Shown here: in pieces, positions 40,891 to 52,325 of the stretch
Position numbering within the stretch: the stretch's first letter is position 1
Layout: every line of letters starts with the position of its first letter
Assembly (NCBI GenBank): GCA_013350335.1
Contig: CM023539.1
Coordinates: forward strand, 35,760,631-35,824,630
Reading direction: 5' to 3'
Length of the DNA: 64,000 nucleotides
DNA from: Chimonanthus salicifolius
Taxonomy: Eukaryota; Streptophyta; Magnoliopsida; Laurales; Calycanthaceae
Notes under the pieces: generated by a model
Database searches by the model: none
What the model was told of the DNA's origin: nothing
Seen by the model: only the letters and a program-made list of their open reading frames with translations
Translations under genes and position numbers: made by a program

Positions 40891-42330
40891 TGACAAAGCT
40901 GTGACATAAAATATAAATATTTATTTGATTTAAATGATCTATTTAACAACATTTATATTTGATGGACAGTAAAGTAAAAAATGTTGGATTTTTACTGAGC
41001 ATTCTCCCTTTCTAAGATAGAAATGGTAGTAGACTCAACAAAATGTCGTATCAAATATACACTCTGAGCTCCCCTAGTTACCGTTGTTCCTCGCGGGCAC
41101 TATCAATTGATTCAATTCAATTGGAGTGTATCCTCAATCATCCAATTTAATTACATTTTAAAGTGATTTCACCCTTAATTAGAAACTTACTTAAAATCAA
41201 ATAAAAATACATGAGTTCACTTATGGAATCAATAATTTTGGATAATTCATTCAAATAAAAGATATTTCAAAATAATTAATTCATCTAGAAATGTTTAAGT
41301 GAGACCACTGGTGGAAGTATGCAAATAAGGGTGGCCAAATAAGAGATCTTCATTGTATATACAAGATTTAAGGTGATGTGATGATTACAATGGCTGAAAC
41401 TCAAGTGGGTTGAGGTCAAATTTTAATAAATCTAATCAAATTCCTGTAAAAACTTATTAAACTCGATTCGACTCAAATTGCTCAATCTGACCCAACTTAA
41501 TGTAAGTGTTTCTTTATAACTTGATACACTCGGGTCAAATTGGACAAAGTTGCATTTAAATTTCTCAACCCAACTTGCCTCGAATTTCATTGAGGCTTTT
41601 TTCCAATCCCACATGACCCAAAATATACAAATATATAACCCGGCCGGAGTTTCACTTCTAGTGACTAGATAAGGTTGGCTTTAGACTAATAATTGAGAAA
41701 ACTTTATTATCCCACATGAAGTAAGTTGTTTAAGTATGAATAGAATACCCTGACCCTTAATTAGACTAAAACAGTGTAATTGACACTGTTAAGTATGCTA
41801 AGGGAATGGTTAATTTTGTAGATCACTATACGGGCTTTTTGAAAAGCTCGAGTTTGGCCCAATCTGAGTTCGTTAGCTCAATAATCCGACTCATTAAAGT
41901 TGGAAGGGGCAAAATAGTTTTTTTACTATTTCATTTATTATCTTTGAAAAATAATGCATAGTAACCCCAAAACCATTTAAGTGTGCAAAATCACTCATCT
42001 GAGACAGTTGGACTTTCAAACTTGCACACACAAATAGCATTTAAGAATCGAACGCTATGAATTTCAAAGTTTGTTTGAATATTTATCAGATTTTCAAAAT
42101 ATTGAACGTCACATAGAGCCCTTTTTACAAAGCCCTCATTTAAAAATACCATCGAACTTAAAAAATCTGTGAAAATCTTTTGATACTCGATCTATATTTA
42201 TGTAAACGCAGATTTATCGAGTGAAACCTCCAAGATATCCCAACTGAAATCAAGTTCAGTTGAGGCATTTGACTTGATTTGATTTAATACTATACTACTT
42301 AAGTTTTAAATGGCTGATAGAGTGATATGC
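40891..42330. other. AT-rich intergenic stretch
   Basis: Contains another diffuse repeat with cgactcaaattg and gacccaactt words at 41400-41660. No gene or clear element. Confidence 0.45.
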
Positions 42331-44401
42331 TTTTAGTTAAGAGCGGATGACCGATAATCATATAGTGGGCGACCAGTCTTTTAAGTTATACTTTAAATTT
42401 GGAACGAGAGGGGGATTGCTCCCTAGGAGAAGTCGGCCCGGTCATATCTTGGAGCATTAAATGTCTCTAGCAAATGCCAAATTCGCATTTAATACTAGCA
42501 ACGGTCATAATTTCTAAAATGTGTATAAATGCTAGCCTTAATGGCTATTCAATGCTCTCTAACAATAACAAAATCTGAGAAATCAATTTGAAATCCACAC
42601 AAGCTCAAAAGATTCTTTTCACTTGCAAATCTTTACTGAGTCATTCTTGTTCAACATTTGAGTAACTCTCAGTGAACAATATCTGTACATATTTGAAAGT
42701 TATTCTTAAGCATTAATCCTGTAAATCCTTCTACTCCTTTTGTGAATCAACTTTTAAAGGGTTGATGTAACTTTAATGAAGATTGAAGAGGATCTTCTTT
42801 TTCAAATCAGATGAGTGGTGTACTCAAGTTTGTAAACGGTTTCTTCTCTACCATTGAAAGAAAAGCATAGTATTTTCAATCCTCAAATTTTGTACTTAAG
42901 GCGAGAACGTAGGCAAAGAAGATGAACCTCATAAAAACATACGTTCTTTCTATCATTCCCTTCTCATATTTTCTATTTACTTATGCTTTCATTTATTGGA
43001 TTTTACATTTTGTATTTCCAATTTGTGTAATTTAAAAAACCCAAAAAGTTTACGTTGATCAAATCCAGCCTCTCTCTCTCCCTCCACCCTCGAGTCAATT
43101 TATGGGGAATAAGTTGGTAGAGCCTAAGGTTGACCATACTCCGACTCAGGAGATGCTTGACTTTTGGAAGAATCAAACTCTAAGGTTGAGTTTTCTCCAA
43201 GCTGAGAGGAATGATGCAAAATTTTTGCCACCTATACAGTGTTCTTCTCATACATTAAATTCTTCATTAAATGTGGGTGTTGACAATCTTGATATACCTT
43301 ATGTAGACCCATGTGAGATGATTATGTAGAAACTCATTCTAGTGGATCAAAATTGGAATTATGTAGAAACTCATTCTAGTGGAACAAAATTTTCCAATTT
43401 TGTGGGTGACATGGTAGGCTCATTATCCACACAACCATATAAAAAAACAAGTTCCAAGTAATGTGTTTTCTTTCCTTCATTTGTCAAAGAAGCATAGAAA
43501 TAGAGATGGCAAAGATTTTGCTTACATGAAGATTAACTTTCCATTGAAGGTCTTGCCATTATAACATGTTTAAGCTGTTAGATCTTCAAACAAACAAGTT
43601 TAAAGACTCTCTTTTATGTAGACAGAGATGCAAACTCGAGTAAAAGTTTTCTCAAAGCAGAGGAGAATGATGTAGACATCTATGTCTCAATTTGAAGACT
43701 TGAAGACCAATAGGAAGATAGAATTGACAAATTGGCATTATACTTTTACAAGATTTTTATCGGGGTAAAACGGGACTAAAATCATCAAATTGGTCCACAA
43801 ATTTTTTTCAAACAAGAGCTTATGAATCAAGCATGTTAATTTAGGCCCAACTGAAGCGAATAGAAATTAAATTGTGGAACTAGTTCTTGAATTTCTTGAT
43901 AATTTTTTTTTTTAAATTTACGTGTGGGAAATCAAGGGATACCCGGCGCAAAACTCCCACGGGTGAACCCCTACCTCTAAAGCACACCAAGGTTAGACCA
44001 TGGAGGCTTGAATTCGTGACCTCCCACTTCTCGAAGCAGGAGGTAACCAACTGAGCTACGAAAAGAGGAGCATTACTAAGAATCTAAGTGTGCAAATTAA
44101 AGAGCTCATATGGTAAACACGTGGGTTAAAGACTTCTTTATGGTAAACACGTGGGTTAGGGACTTCTTTAATGCGTTTTGGACTTCAAAGCCTACTTTGG
44201 AAAGGTCAATTAGCAAAAAAAAAAAAGAGAAGTGAAGAGGTAAGAATAGAGAGGATAAGCTCACACTATATATTGGCCGATATGATATATCGGTGGGCCC
44301 CACCAAGTATCGATGATATTTTTATTTTTTAATTATAAAATTAGAAAAAGGCTGACCATATAGACACCGCAGAATTCTATCACCAGACACCGATTTTTAG
44401 A
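42331..44401. repeat. 2-kb direct tandem duplication, copy A
   Basis: Starts ttttagttaagagcggatga and repeats at 44402 after 2071 bp. It contains a promoter-like segment with gtgtataaatgc near 42522 followed at about 42900 by aaggcgagaacgtaggcaaa, resembling the TATA and U5 portions of a Copia LTR, and a SINE at 43903-44070. Relative to copy B it has two small internal duplications (about 43320-43385 and 44108-44165). No intact gene: the open frame at 43102-43329 has no recognisable domain. Confidence 0.93.
43903..44070 (-). mobile_element. tRNA-derived SINE (in copy A)
   Basis: On the minus strand, tagctcagttgg (44058-44047) is a perfect-looking Pol III A box. ggtcacgaattcaagcc (44021-44005) is a B box at the normal spacing, and a tRNA-unrelated body with aggggttcacccgtggg follows, ending in poly(A) at 43903-43913. 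Length about 165 bp. Plant SINEs have this architecture. No clear target duplication. Confidence 0.72.
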
Positions 44402-46423
44402 TTTTAGTTAAGAGCCGATGACCGATAATCATATAGTGGGCGACCAGTCTTTTAAGTTATACTTTAAATTTGGAACGAGAGGGGGATTGCTCCCTAGGAG
44501 AAGTCGGCCGGTCTTATTGTAACGGTCATATCTTGGAGCATTAAATGTCTCTAGCAAATGCCAAATTCGCATTTAATACTAGCAACGGTCACAATTTCTA
44601 AAATGTGTATAAATGCTAGCCTTAATGGCTATTCAATGCTCTCTAACAATAACAAAATCTGAGAAATCAATTTGAAATCCACACAAGCTCAAAAGACACT
44701 TTTCACTTGTAAATCTTTACTGAGCCATTCTTGTTCAACATTTGAGTAACTCTTAGTGAGCAATATCTGTACATATTTGAAAGTTATTCCTAAGCATTAA
44801 TCCTGTAAATCCTTCTACTCCTTTTGTGAATCAATTTTTAAAGGGTTGATGTAACTTTAGTGAAGATTGAAGAGGATCTTCTTTTTCAAATCAGATGAGT
44901 GGTGTACTCAAGTTTGTAAACGGTTTCTTCTCTACCATTGAAAGAAAAGCTTAGTATTTTCAATCTTCAAATTTTGTACTTAAGGCGAGAACGTAGGCAA
45001 AGAAGATGAACTTCATAAAAACATACGTTCTTTCTATCATTCCCTTCTCATATTTTCTATTTACTTATGCTTTCATTTATTGGATTTTACATTTTGTATT
45101 TCTAATTTGTGTAATTTAAGAAACCCAAAAAGTTTACATTGATCAAATCCAGCCTCTCTCTCTCCCCCCACCCTCGAGTCAATTTATGGGGAATAAGTTG
45201 GTAGAGCCTAAGGTTGACCATACTCCGACTCAGGAGATGCTTGACTTTTGGAAGAATCAAACTCAAGGTTGAGTTTTCTCCAAGCTGAGAGGAATGATGC
45301 AAAATTTTTGCCACCTATACAGTGTTCTTCTCATACATTAAATTCTTCATTAAATGTGGATGTTGACAATCTTGATATACCTTATGTAGACCCATGTGGG
45401 ATGATCCACTAGAAACTCATTCTAGTGGAACAAAATTTTTCAATTTTGTGGGTGACATGGTAGGCTCATTATCCACACAACCATATAAAAAAACAAGTTC
45501 TAAGTAGTGTGTTTTCTTTCCTTCATTTGTCAAAGAAGCATAGAAATAGAGATGGCAAAGATTTTGCTTAGATGAAGATTTACTTTCCATTGAAGGTCTT
45601 GCCATTATAACATGTTTAAGCTGTTAGATCTTCAAACAAACAAGTTTAAAGACTCTCTTTTATGTAGACAGAGATGCAAACTCGAGTAAAAGTTTTCTCA
45701 AAGCAGAGGAGAATGATGTAGACATCTATGTCTCAATTTGAAGACTTGAAGACCAATAGGAAGATAGAATTGACAAATTGGCATTATACTTTTACAAGAT
45801 TTTTATCGAGGTAAAACGGGACTAAAATCATCAAATTGGTCCACAAAATTTTTCAAACAAGAGCTTATGAATCAAGCATGTTAATTTAGGCCCAACTGAA
45901 GCGACTAGAAATTAAATTGTAGAACTAGTTCTCGAATTTCTTGATAATTTTTTTTTTTTAAATTTACGTGTGGGAAATCAAGGGATAACCAGCGCAAAAC
46001 TCCCACGAGTGAACCCATACCTCTAAAGCACACCAAGGTTAGACCATGGAGGCTTGAATTCATAACCTCCCACTTCTCAAAGCAGGAGGTAACTAGCTGA
46101 GCTACGAAAAGAGGAGCTTTTCTAAGAATCTAAGTGTGCAAATTAAAGAGCTCATATGGTAAACACGTGGGTTAGGGACTTCTTTAATGCGTTTTGGACT
46201 TCAAAGCCTACTTTGGAAAGGTCAATTAGCAAAAAAAAAAAAACAGAAGTGAAGAGGTAAGAATAGAGAGGATAAGCTCACACTATATATTGGCCGATAT
46301 GATATATCGGTGGGCCTCACCAAGTATCGGTGATATTTTTATTTTTTAATTATAAAATTAAAAAAAGGCTGGCCATATAGACACCGCAGAATCCTGTCAC
46401 CAGACATCGATTTTTAGATTTTA
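44402..46423. repeat. 2-kb direct tandem duplication, copy B
   Basis: Matches copy A almost throughout, with scattered substitutions and a few indels. Its last bases (cgatttttagatttta) coincide with the left end of the large palindrome that follows. The A-to-B junction occurs at the same word, so one duplication breakpoint lies within a few bases of the palindrome edge. Confidence 0.93.
45947..46116 (-). mobile_element. tRNA-derived SINE (in copy B)
   Basis: Second copy of the SINE at 43903-44070, carried along by the tandem duplication. The A box is slightly changed (tagctcagctag) and the B box reads ggttatgaattcaagcc. Confidence 0.7.
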
Positions 46424-48096
46424 AGTAGAAATTACCATGCTGCCCTTCTGCGTAGAATCGATCGATCGAATGTACAATGCACTTTTCGCATCGATTGATC
46501 GATTACACGAGCGGAAGAAAACGATCGTAAAAATGTGAAATTGATTCTGTCGATCGATTTATAGCATGCTATCAATCGATCGATTCATACAGTAATTAAA
46601 TAAAAAAAATTTAAAATTTTAAAGTTGTTTTTTAACCACTGTGTATTTTCAAAATTTCTCAAATTGAATATCCGGACTAATTACGATAACCTGATAAAAA
46701 TACTTTAAGACTTCAAGGTCTTTTGACACTCGCAATTGTTTAAAACAGATTGTTTTACAAATAAGGGTATCCCTAGGGTGTGTCGAAAACACATTTAGGA
46801 GTGTCAAAAGACCTTGAAGTCTTAAAGTATTTTTATCAGGTTATCGTAATTAGTTCGGATATTTAATTTGAGAAATTTTGGAAATACATAGTGCTTAAAA
46901 AATAATATGCATGTTGTATTAAATAACAAAATCTCCTTTAAAACTTTAAAGTTATTTTTTAAGCACTGTGTATTTTCAAAATTTCTTAAATTAAATATCC
47001 GAACTAATTACGATAACCTGATAAAAATACTTTAAGACTTCAAGGTCTTTTGACACTCCTAAATATGTTTTCGGCACACCCTAGGGATACCCTTATTTGT
47101 AAAATATTGTGTTTTAAATAGTTAGGAGTGTCAAAAGACCTTAAAGTCTTAAAGTATTTTTATCAGATTATAGTAATTAGTCTGGATATTTAATTTGAGA
47201 AATTTTAAAAATATACAGTGTTTAAAAAATAATGTGCATGTTGTATTAAATAATAAAATCTTCTTTAAAACTTCAAAATTATTTTTTAAACACTGTGTAT
47301 TTCCAAAATTTCTCAAATTGAATATCCGGACTAATTACGATAATTTGATAAAAATATTTTAAGACTTTAAGGTCTTTTGACACTCCTAAATGTGTTTTCG
47401 GCACACCCTAGGGATATCCTTATTTTTAAAATATTATGTTTTAAGCATTTGGGAGTGTCAAAAGACCTTAAAGTCTTAAAATATTTTTATCAGATTATCA
47501 TAATTAGTCTGGATATTCAATTTGAGAAATTTTAAAATTACACAGTGCTTAAAAAATAACTTTAAAGTTTTATCTTTCCTTTTAAGCACTGTGTATTTTT
47601 AAAATTTGTCAAATTAAATATCCAGACTAATTACGATAACCTGATAAAAATACTTTAAGACTTCAAGGTCTTTTGACACTCCTAAATGTGTTTTCGGCAC
47701 ACTCTAGAGATATCTTTATTTGTAAAACACTCTGTTTTAAATATTTGGGAGTGTCAAAAGACCTTGAAGTCTTAAAGTATTTTTATCAGGTTATCGTAAT
47801 TAATCCAGATATTCAATTTGAGAAATTTTGAAAATATACAGTAGTTAAAAAACAACTTTAAAATTAAATTTTTTTTATTTAATTACTGTATGAATCGATC
47901 GATTGATAGCATGCTATGAATTGATCGATTGATAGCATGCTATCAATCGATCGACAGAATCAATTTCACATTTTTGCGATTGTTTTCTTCCGCTCGCGTA
48001 ATCGATCGATCGATGCGAAACGTGCACTGCACATTCGATCGATCGATTCTGCACGGAAGGGCAGTATGGTAATTTCCACTTAAAATTTAAAAATCG
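46408..48096. mobile_element. Large palindromic (foldback) element with CGAT-rich ends and four internal hairpins
   Basis: The outer 190-210 nt are inverted repeats: left, 46408 onward, with aaattaccat, gcccttctgcg and agaatcgatcgatcgaatg; right, up to 48096, gives the same words inverted. Both arms carry gcggaagaaaac and tagcatgctatcaatcgatc; the right arm has an extra duplication of about 28 bp. Between the arms a module of about 120 bp (containing aaggtcttttgacactcc) occurs eight times in alternating orientation, forming four hairpins at about 46618-46915, 46945-47240, 47265-47560 and 47570-47870. The palindromy continues from arms to centre, so one strand could fold almost end to end. No protein is encoded. 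Target duplication not evident. Confidence 0.88.
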
Positions 48097-48560
48097 GCCA
48101 ATATCGGTCGATATTTGTTTTTTTTTATATTTCCAAACAATTTAAAAAATAAAATCAACCGATATTTCAAAAGAATAAAACTTCTCATTCCGTCAATTAT
48201 AAATATTGGCTTAAATTTAAAATATTGATAATATGTCTACTTTGAAATATCAGTCAATATTTTTAAGTAATATTTAATTTTTTTCCAAATAAAAAAAATC
48301 AGTCAATATTTCTTATGCTTACAAAAACTAGCACTCATAATTAAAATAACAATTAATTGTAATTTAATTATTTATTTGATACTCTTGACAATCAAACCTA
48401 CAATTTTTAATTTCAATTTTTTACTGAAAAAATTAATATTTTGAATTTCGAAATTCAGATGAACGCGCATTAATATTTTGAATTTCGAAATCCACGCGTA
48501 TTGACAGCTGTGATCGTTAGATTTTCCTTAATAAAGGTCACAACGGCTCCTTCCGCTACA
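48097..48560. other. AT-rich stretch between palindrome and RING gene leader
   Basis: Contains several ccgatatttc or tcaatattt words, like those flanking copies A and B, and probably the RING gene promoter (a TATA-like taataaag at 48530-48537). Confidence 0.45.
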
Positions 48561-48720
48561 ATCTGAATGCTCGCTCTCTGAACTCTGAACCTCTCTCGCT
48601 CTCTCGCTCTCTGAACATCTCTCTCGCTCTCTCTCGCTCTCTGAACATCTCTCTCGCTCTCGATCTCAAACATCGAACTCTCTTAGATCGCTCTCTCTGA
48701 GACGACTATAGCGATCTGCA
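48561..48720 (+). promoter_or_regulatory. CT-rich leader/promoter-proximal region of the RING gene
   Basis: Imperfect repeats of ctctctcgctctctgaacat run for about 130 bp, ending 150-200 bp before the start codon. Pyrimidine-rich tracts in this position are common in plant core promoters and 5' UTRs. A 5' UTR intron ending at tgtatttag (48861) is possible but not proven. Confidence 0.5.
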
Positions 48721-48876
48721 TACAAAATCTCTCTATTTCTTTTCATTTTCTTGAAATTTGGTTTCAAATTCGTCCCCTAAAATACAAGGGGGAACGATTC
48801 TTTCTTTCTTTTTTTTTTTCTGGATTATTTTCTGATTTGGGTTTTGTTATCTGTATTTAGGTCTTGAAATCTGAAG

Positions 48877-49446
48877 ATGTCTTCGATGCCGCATCGTAAT
48901 CGTGCCTTTGGCCAGCAATTTGGTAGCAGAGATATGGGTTTCGGGCACAATTTTTCTTTCAACTTTGAGGCCATTGACGATGTGTTTGTGATTGCTTCAC
49001 CAACGCAAATCAGACAAGTAAGATGGCCACAGCAATTTGGCAGAAGAAATATGGGTTTCTATCCAAATGGAAGGCAGACTTTTCCTCTCTTCTCTGAGGC
49101 CATTGACGACGTGGTTGTGATCTCCCCAACACAAATCGAACAAGTAAGATGGCGGAACGATGATTCAATGATGACTTGGGTTCTTAATGAATCCATAGAA
49201 TCTGCCATTTCAAACAGTAGGGCAGCCCCTGCATCGGCTTCTTCAGTAGAAGCACTGAAGAGGATGGATTACACAAGTGCGGAGTTTGGAGATTTAACTT
49301 GCGTTGTCTGTCAGGAGGAATTATCAGAGAGTGAAGCTATTGTTCAGATGCCCTGCTCCCACATTTTCCACGGACAATGCATTCTTCAGTGGCTCAAGCA
49401 AAGTCATTTTTGCCCGATTTGCAGATTCGAAATGCTGCAGCAGTAG
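48877..49446 (+). CDS. RING-H2 finger protein, predicted E3 ubiquitin ligase (189 aa, single exon)
   Basis: Predicted to bind a ubiquitin-loaded E2 and catalyse ubiquitin transfer to substrates. The C-terminal RING-H2 finger has all eight zinc ligands in C3H2C3 order: C142, C145, C160, H162, H165, C168, C179 and C182, with the E2-contacting W172 and P180. Residues 125-141 (EALKRMDYTS...GDLTC) match the short helix preceding the finger in many small plant RING-H2 ligases. The N-terminal half is a tandem repeat: residues 11-50 and 52-92 each contain QQFG-R-MGF, EAIDDV and SPTQI-QVRW. There is no signal peptide or membrane segment, so it is probably soluble. The Met at 48877 is the first in the frame, and a second Met three codons on does not change the picture. 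Substrates and exact subfamily are unknown. It lies 780 bp downstream of the large palindrome. Confidence 0.9.
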   Translation: MSSMPHRNRAFGQQFGSRDMGFGHNFSFNFEAIDDVFVIASPTQIRQVRWPQQFGRRNMGFYPNGRQTFPLFSEAIDDVVVISPTQIEQVRWRNDDSMMTWVLNESIESAISNSRAAPASASSVEALKRMDYTSAEFGDLTCVVCQEELSESEAIVQMPCSHIFHGQCILQWLKQSHFCPICRFEMLQQ

Positions 49447-49745
49447 GAGGGGCAGATTTGATGAGTTTCAGATTAATACTTCCATCTTAATCGTTCTTAT
49501 TCTTTATTCTCTTCATGTTGCCACTCTTTCTTCTGTATCTTCTTTATTCTTAACTTGGATCAATTTTGGGTGATAAAAAAAATGATTATACCATATGCAA
49601 AATGAAGATGGGAGATTGATACATAGAAGAGTCTGTTGCCTCTGTTTCAACCCAAATTTCATTTATCTGAGTACATCAATTAATTCCAATGTACCATATC
49701 GACTTCTTTTTTCGAAGTCTATTTTGATTGTCACTCTTGCTGTCT
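49447..49745 (+). other. 3' flank/3' UTR of the RING gene
   Basis: T-rich sequence typical of a plant 3' UTR. The part from about 49549 to 49740 occurs a second time at 52325-52700. Confidence 0.5.
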
Positions 49746-50559
49746 TTGATTTTCTGAGTTAAACAATTGTCACTGATCAGGTAGTATCTACAGTTTAGTT
49801 TTGCTCCATGAATGCCTCACTTTTAGTAACTGCTAACAAGGTTTGTATTAGTGTATGGAGATGTGTGTGTGTGTGTGTTTTGAGAAGTTACATATTGTAG
49901 TTGTTTAGCAACTTTGGCTACAATAGTTGCAACTAATCCCTTCCTCAAGGCAATAAAATGTAGCTATTAATTGCCGAAGGTAGTTACAGAAATCTACAGG
50001 TGATTATATATGTAAATGGCAACTACTAATTGTTAAAATAATCCTATGGTACAGTAAGCAAGGATAATCCTCAAAACAACCCCCCAAGCTACGCATAAAT
50101 ATTGATCATGCCAAGCTTGTCAGATAAAGAGTGGAAGCTCCTGAGCTGCCTAAGTTCTGCCCTCTCCTGAGCTGCCTTAGCTTTGAGAAATGGGCTAAAA
50201 GAAACTACTGGACATCAATATTAGAGAGCATATCAAACATTAAAATTCTGATACACAATTATATGATATAACAAAGAAATCTTAAAGTTCCTTGTCAAGA
50301 TTGACCACAAGACATCCTTACAAATTGGCAGATCTTAGAATATGGGTAATAGAATATCTACCTGAAATAATGAGGCCTCTGATCTGCATCAGATCTTCTA
50401 GGAGCAGGGATAGTTGGTGCCAGTCTGGACAACTGAGCTGCAGTGTTTGAATCTCTCGCTATGAAAGTTTCAGTAATTCCAATAGTGGTAAGTTCATTAA
50501 AAAATACCTCTCCTATGGTTAGAACTTGATAGATTGTTCTTACCTTGCCATGGAGCCAT
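49746..50559. other. Intergenic stretch
   Basis: A short (GT)n tract at 49863-49879, otherwise no gene or clear element. It may include the 3' UTR of the decayed LINE that follows on the minus strand. Confidence 0.45.
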
Positions 50560-51970
50560 CATCTCAGCCTCATTCTATGTTAGATCCCATTGCAGAAAGA
50601 GAAAGTAGTGGCAGATGTCCCCACTGCAATCACAAATGACACTGTCTCTACCAGCTTGGGTTGTCTCCCAGAAAGCTTGCTTGAAGGAGCTTTCAGCAGG
50701 TTGGGACAGTGGATCATTACTACCTGAGAGCTGTGGCCGTTTCCAGCTAGGCATGGAATGGTGCATAATTCAAGCTTCAATCTAGCAAATTCCTCTAAAT
50801 CTGGGGAGCCAACCTCAAAGAAAGCATTAGCTTGGATTCTTTTTTTCTGAAAGACGATTTATTTATTTATTTTATTGCACCATTTGAGGAGAGGGCAGCT
50901 TACATTGGAACAACCTGTGATTCCTTTCCAGCTACAACTTCCAGAGGGTAGTGTTCGTAAATAGCTTCCACATTATCCTCGTTCTGTCAGAAACACTCCC
51001 AGATTCCAGGAGTTGGCCAACTGTTCCAACTTAACGAGAATTGCTAACTGGTCCAACCGAGACAGAGATGCCTAGATACTTGAAACAACTGGAGACAGTC
51101 CGTACTCCATAAATCTTGGGAGAAATAACCTTGTGTATATAGGTCATGGGACATTGGTTCTAGTGTGCTTAACATGATCATCAGCTCTTCAATTATGTGG
51201 TCTTTTGCATTTTGGAATATGAGGCACCAAATGGCACTGCAATTCCTTCTCTCCTAATAATGCCAGACAATACTGCCAAGTTTGCAACATTCAAAAGGGC
51301 TGGATAATGGATGCTCAAAAGATGCTAACCCACTCAACTCATGCTGGAAAAAGATATGCAAACAATCTTGGAACATCTTATGTGATTCCTTTGTTGAATA
51401 GTCACAGACACTGGTGATGGTTTTTCACATTCTTGATACTTGTAAGGCTGGCTGAGAAATTCTCGAAGCATGTGGAGCTTGTATTACCTGCAACAATTCT
51501 TTTCCACTGCCATTGCTCCTCAATTCCCAGTTGCTGCATCCTTTGCATAGTAGAACTTTGTTGGTCTGAAGGACTGGACAAATTATGAGGCAACCGTTTT
51601 GTTACTGGCTTGCAAATCTGACTCCAATCCACTAAATGGCATCTTTTCTATTCCATTTTCACTCCATAGATGATTATGTTAGATACTGTCCAATTCCTTA
51701 GCTACACACCCACAGGAAACTGAAAAACTGACCAGAAGTTGATGGGAGGATTGCTCCATTATAGGATCCCAGAAATCTTTCATTGGATCACCTGTCCCCA
51801 GCGGTAGACTACTGTAGCTAATAGGAAACTGACTTTTGCTGCCAAAGAGATTTGTGTGAGTGTGGTTCTTGTTGAATCGCTATTCCTAGGAGTTCACTTT
51901 TGGCAAAATTAACATTTCAGCCTAAAGCATGATCCAAACCATTTAAGAGTTGCCACCACATTCTGAACTT
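50560..51970 (-). mobile_element. Decayed L1-type LINE, RT and downstream region
   Basis: Minus-strand translation gives fragments of the RT C-terminal half in the family order: LKWFGSCFRLK and KSELLGIAIQQ near 51940-51860; a shifted lPinYLG-like region about 51740; then KCHLVDWSQICKP near 51620 (family: WxxVCxPKxxGGLG). Multiple frameshifts and stops are present. The downstream part to 50560 is too eroded to name. Confidence 0.55.
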
Positions 51971-51974
51971 TTTT

Positions 51975-52325
51975 GAGCAGTGACAAAGATAAGTACAAAA
52001 GAGGTCCTATGGTTTGTATAAGAGAGTTATACAGACCATATCAAAAACAAAAGGAAGATCATACATGTAGCCTTACAACATAGTAAATAAAATCAAAACC
52101 AATCCTCTAACCCCCTTCACCATGACTCTCGCCCAATGTATTAGAATGAAAAAACTCCACTGTTGGCAACAACTTATAGACTCCAACCTTCGCCAAAAAA
52201 TCAGCAACTCAATTGGCCGACCGCCTCACATGTCTAAAGTGGATGGCTCTATTCCTTGGCAAGACCTAATCTCCCTCACAACATTAACCATTCTCCATGG
52301 GTGCTGCTTCTTATCACCACATTCT
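51975..52325 (-). mobile_element. L1-type LINE, RNase H C-terminus and 3' UTR
   Basis: On the minus strand, HPWRMVNVVREIRSCQGIEP is followed after a frame change by a RRSAN-VADFLAKVGVY-like stretch, the classic end of the plant L1 RNase H domain. The 3' UTR ends near 51975 (inverse of cttttttgagcagtgac). It abuts the previous LINE fragment head to tail, so two insertions are implied. Confidence 0.6.

Noticed and set aside
43102..43329. 75-codon open frame in the tandem repeat, starting MGNKLVEPKVDHTP
   Set aside because: Its counterpart in copy B has a frameshift, and the peptide shows no known domain. It is probably decayed retroelement sequence.
44000..44070. A possible functional tRNA gene suggested by the A and B boxes
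   Set aside because: No anticodon arm or acceptor stem pairs properly, and a long unrelated body with poly(A) follows, so a SINE fits better.
46430..48080. A microRNA precursor cluster in the palindrome
   Set aside because: The hairpins are far longer and more perfectly paired than plant miRNA precursors. siRNA production is more plausible, and no miRNA can be named from sequence alone.
48470..48673. Minus-strand open frame made of repeated ERDVQRARES-like words
   Set aside because: It is the translated antisense of the CT-rich leader repeat of the RING gene.
12955..49446. UFD1 and the RING-H2 ligase as a functional ubiquitin gene cluster
   Set aside because: They are separated by 12 kb of repeats and there is no shared promoter or known conserved linkage. 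Proximity is most simply chance.
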